Part shown: positions 6,161 to 6,907 of the stretch, piece after piece | Numbering within the stretch: position 1 is the stretch's first letter | Layout: each line of letters starts with the position of its first letter | NCBI GenBank assembly: GCA_938009115.1 | Contig: CALLHZ010000099.1 | Location: 1 to 6,907 of the forward strand | From: an uncultured Clostridia bacterium | GTDB lineage: Bacteria > Bacillota > Clostridia > Peptostreptococcales > Anaerovoracaceae | Length of the DNA: 6,907 nt | Reading direction: 5' to 3' | Notes under the pieces: model-generated | What the model was told of the DNA's origin: nothing | Seen by the model: only the letters and a program-made list of their open reading frames with translations | The model's database searches: none | Translations under genes and position numbers: made by a program

Positions 6161-6907
6161 ATGAAAAGAGCAATCATCGTCGTTCTGGACAGCCTGGGCA
6201 TCGGCGCGCTGCCCGACGCAGCGCAGTACGGAGACGCAGGCAGCAATACGCTGCGAAGTCTTGCGACCTCCAAGGATCCTTTCCGGATCCCCAATTTAGC
6301 GGCTATGGGATTGGGAAACATTAATGGGGTGGAGGGTGTGCCTCCCGTTTCGACGCCTGCAGGAGCTTTTGTCCGGCTGCAGGAGGCCTCGAAGGGGAAG
6401 GACACCATCACAGGACATTGGGAGATCGCCGGGATCTTGACAGAAGAACCGTTCAAAACGTACCCAAAGGGTTTCCCCGGGGAATTCATTGAGAAGTACG
6501 AGGCGGCGATCGGCTGCGCCGTACTGGGCAATTACGCAGCCTCGGGCACCGAGATCTTAGAGACTCTGGGCCCGGTGCACGAGGAAACCGGTCGGCCCAT
6601 CGTGTACACCTCGGCCGACAGCGTTTTCCAAATCGCCGCCAACACCGCCGTGATCCCTTTGGAACGGCTTTATGAGCTGTGCGAGATCGCCCGGGAAATG
6701 CTGGTAGGCCCCTGGTCCTGCGGGCGGGTGATCGCCCGTCCGTATGTCATGGATCAGACCGGAAAGCGCACCCGCACCTCCGACCGGAAGGACTACGCAG
6801 TCTCACCGCCGGAGGCCACGCTGCTGGATCTGATCAGCCGGAACGGACAGGAAGTCTATGCCGTGGGAAAGATCAGCGATATTTTCAACGGAAGCGGCGT
6901 CACCAGA
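6161..6907 (+). CDS. deoB: Phosphopentomutase DeoB, N-terminal 249 codons
   Basis: Phosphopentomutase interconverts ribose-1-phosphate or deoxyribose-1-phosphate with the 5-phosphates, linking nucleoside phosphorolysis to central carbon metabolism. The frame starts at the ATG at 6161, with GGGTGA just upstream overlapping the previous stop, and is still open at the window end; the full protein is usually about 390 residues. Recognisable elements are VVLDSLGIGALPDA (7-20, metal ligand D10), PNLAAMGLGNI (44-54), GKDTITGHWEIAG (79-91, with T82 matching the threonine that is phosphorylated in the Bacillus enzyme), YTSADSVFQIAA (149-160) and GRVIARPYV (188-196) followed by RTSDRKDYA (205-213). The cap domain lies after about residue 95. 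The remaining C-terminal metal ligands fall outside the window. It is third in the rmuC operon. Confidence 0.95.
   Translation, partial: MKRAIIVVLDSLGIGALPDAAQYGDAGSNTLRSLATSKDPFRIPNLAAMGLGNINGVEGVPPVSTPAGAFVRLQEASKGKDTITGHWEIAGILTEEPFKTYPKGFPGEFIEKYEAAIGCAVLGNYAASGTEILETLGPVHEETGRPIVYTSADSVFQIAANTAVIPLERLYELCEIAREMLVGPWSCGRVIARPYVMDQTGKRTRTSDRKDYAVSPPEATLLDLISRNGQEVYAVGKISDIFNGSGVTR

Noticed and set aside
5437..6531. Minus-strand open frame of 364 codons opposite the phosphoesterase and deoB
   Set aside because: It crosses two genes with clear catalytic motifs on the plus strand and shows no recognisable protein family.
1..6907. CRISPR array, tRNA, rRNA, insertion sequence or phage att site
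   Set aside because: I saw no regularly spaced repeats, cloverleaf-like segments, transposase motifs or terminal inverted repeats; almost all of the window is explained by the seven genes and their signals.

Overview
The window looks like an ordinary chromosomal segment of an anaerobic Bacillota species, probably in the class Clostridia. Supporting points are strong GGAGG-type ribosome binding sites, a Gram-positive style lipoprotein substrate-binding protein, and the mix of a TAXI-type TRAP transporter with rmuC and deoB. Coding DNA is moderately GC-rich and the main intergenic region is AT-rich. The assignment is inference from gene content and signals; there is no rRNA or other phylogenetic marker here.

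Layout. (1) Bases 1-188, minus strand: the first 62 codons of a secreted protein of unknown function, running off the left edge. (2) Bases 189-468: a divergent intergenic region with a leftward promoter (perfect TATAAT) and a rightward promoter (TTGATA-17-TAAAAT), plus short inverted repeats that could be operators. (3) Bases 472-4206, plus strand: a complete TAXI-type TRAP transporter operon of binding lipoprotein, DUF1850 protein and fused small/large permease, closed by a hairpin terminator at 4234-4262. (4) Bases 4304-6907, plus strand: a second tight operon with its own extended -10 promoter. It encodes an RmuC-family protein, a calcineurin-like metallophosphoesterase (ATGA overlap) and the first 249 codons of phosphopentomutase DeoB, cut by the right edge.

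How the genes work together. The TAXI lipoprotein should capture a small organic acid or amino-acid-like ligand outside the membrane and hand it to the fused permease, which imports it using an ion gradient. The substrate cannot be read from the sequence, and the role of DUF1850 is not known. The second operon combines a predicted nuclease-like protein, a predicted phosphohydrolase and the enzyme linking pentose-1-phosphates from nucleosides to pentose-5-phosphates. A shared role in nucleic-acid or nucleotide turnover is possible but is inference.

I see no mobile element, CRISPR array, tRNA, rRNA or clearly new system. The points most worth a second look are the operator-like palindrome upstream of the transporter promoter, the promoter embedded in the transporter terminator, and the tightly linked rmuC-phosphoesterase-deoB set.
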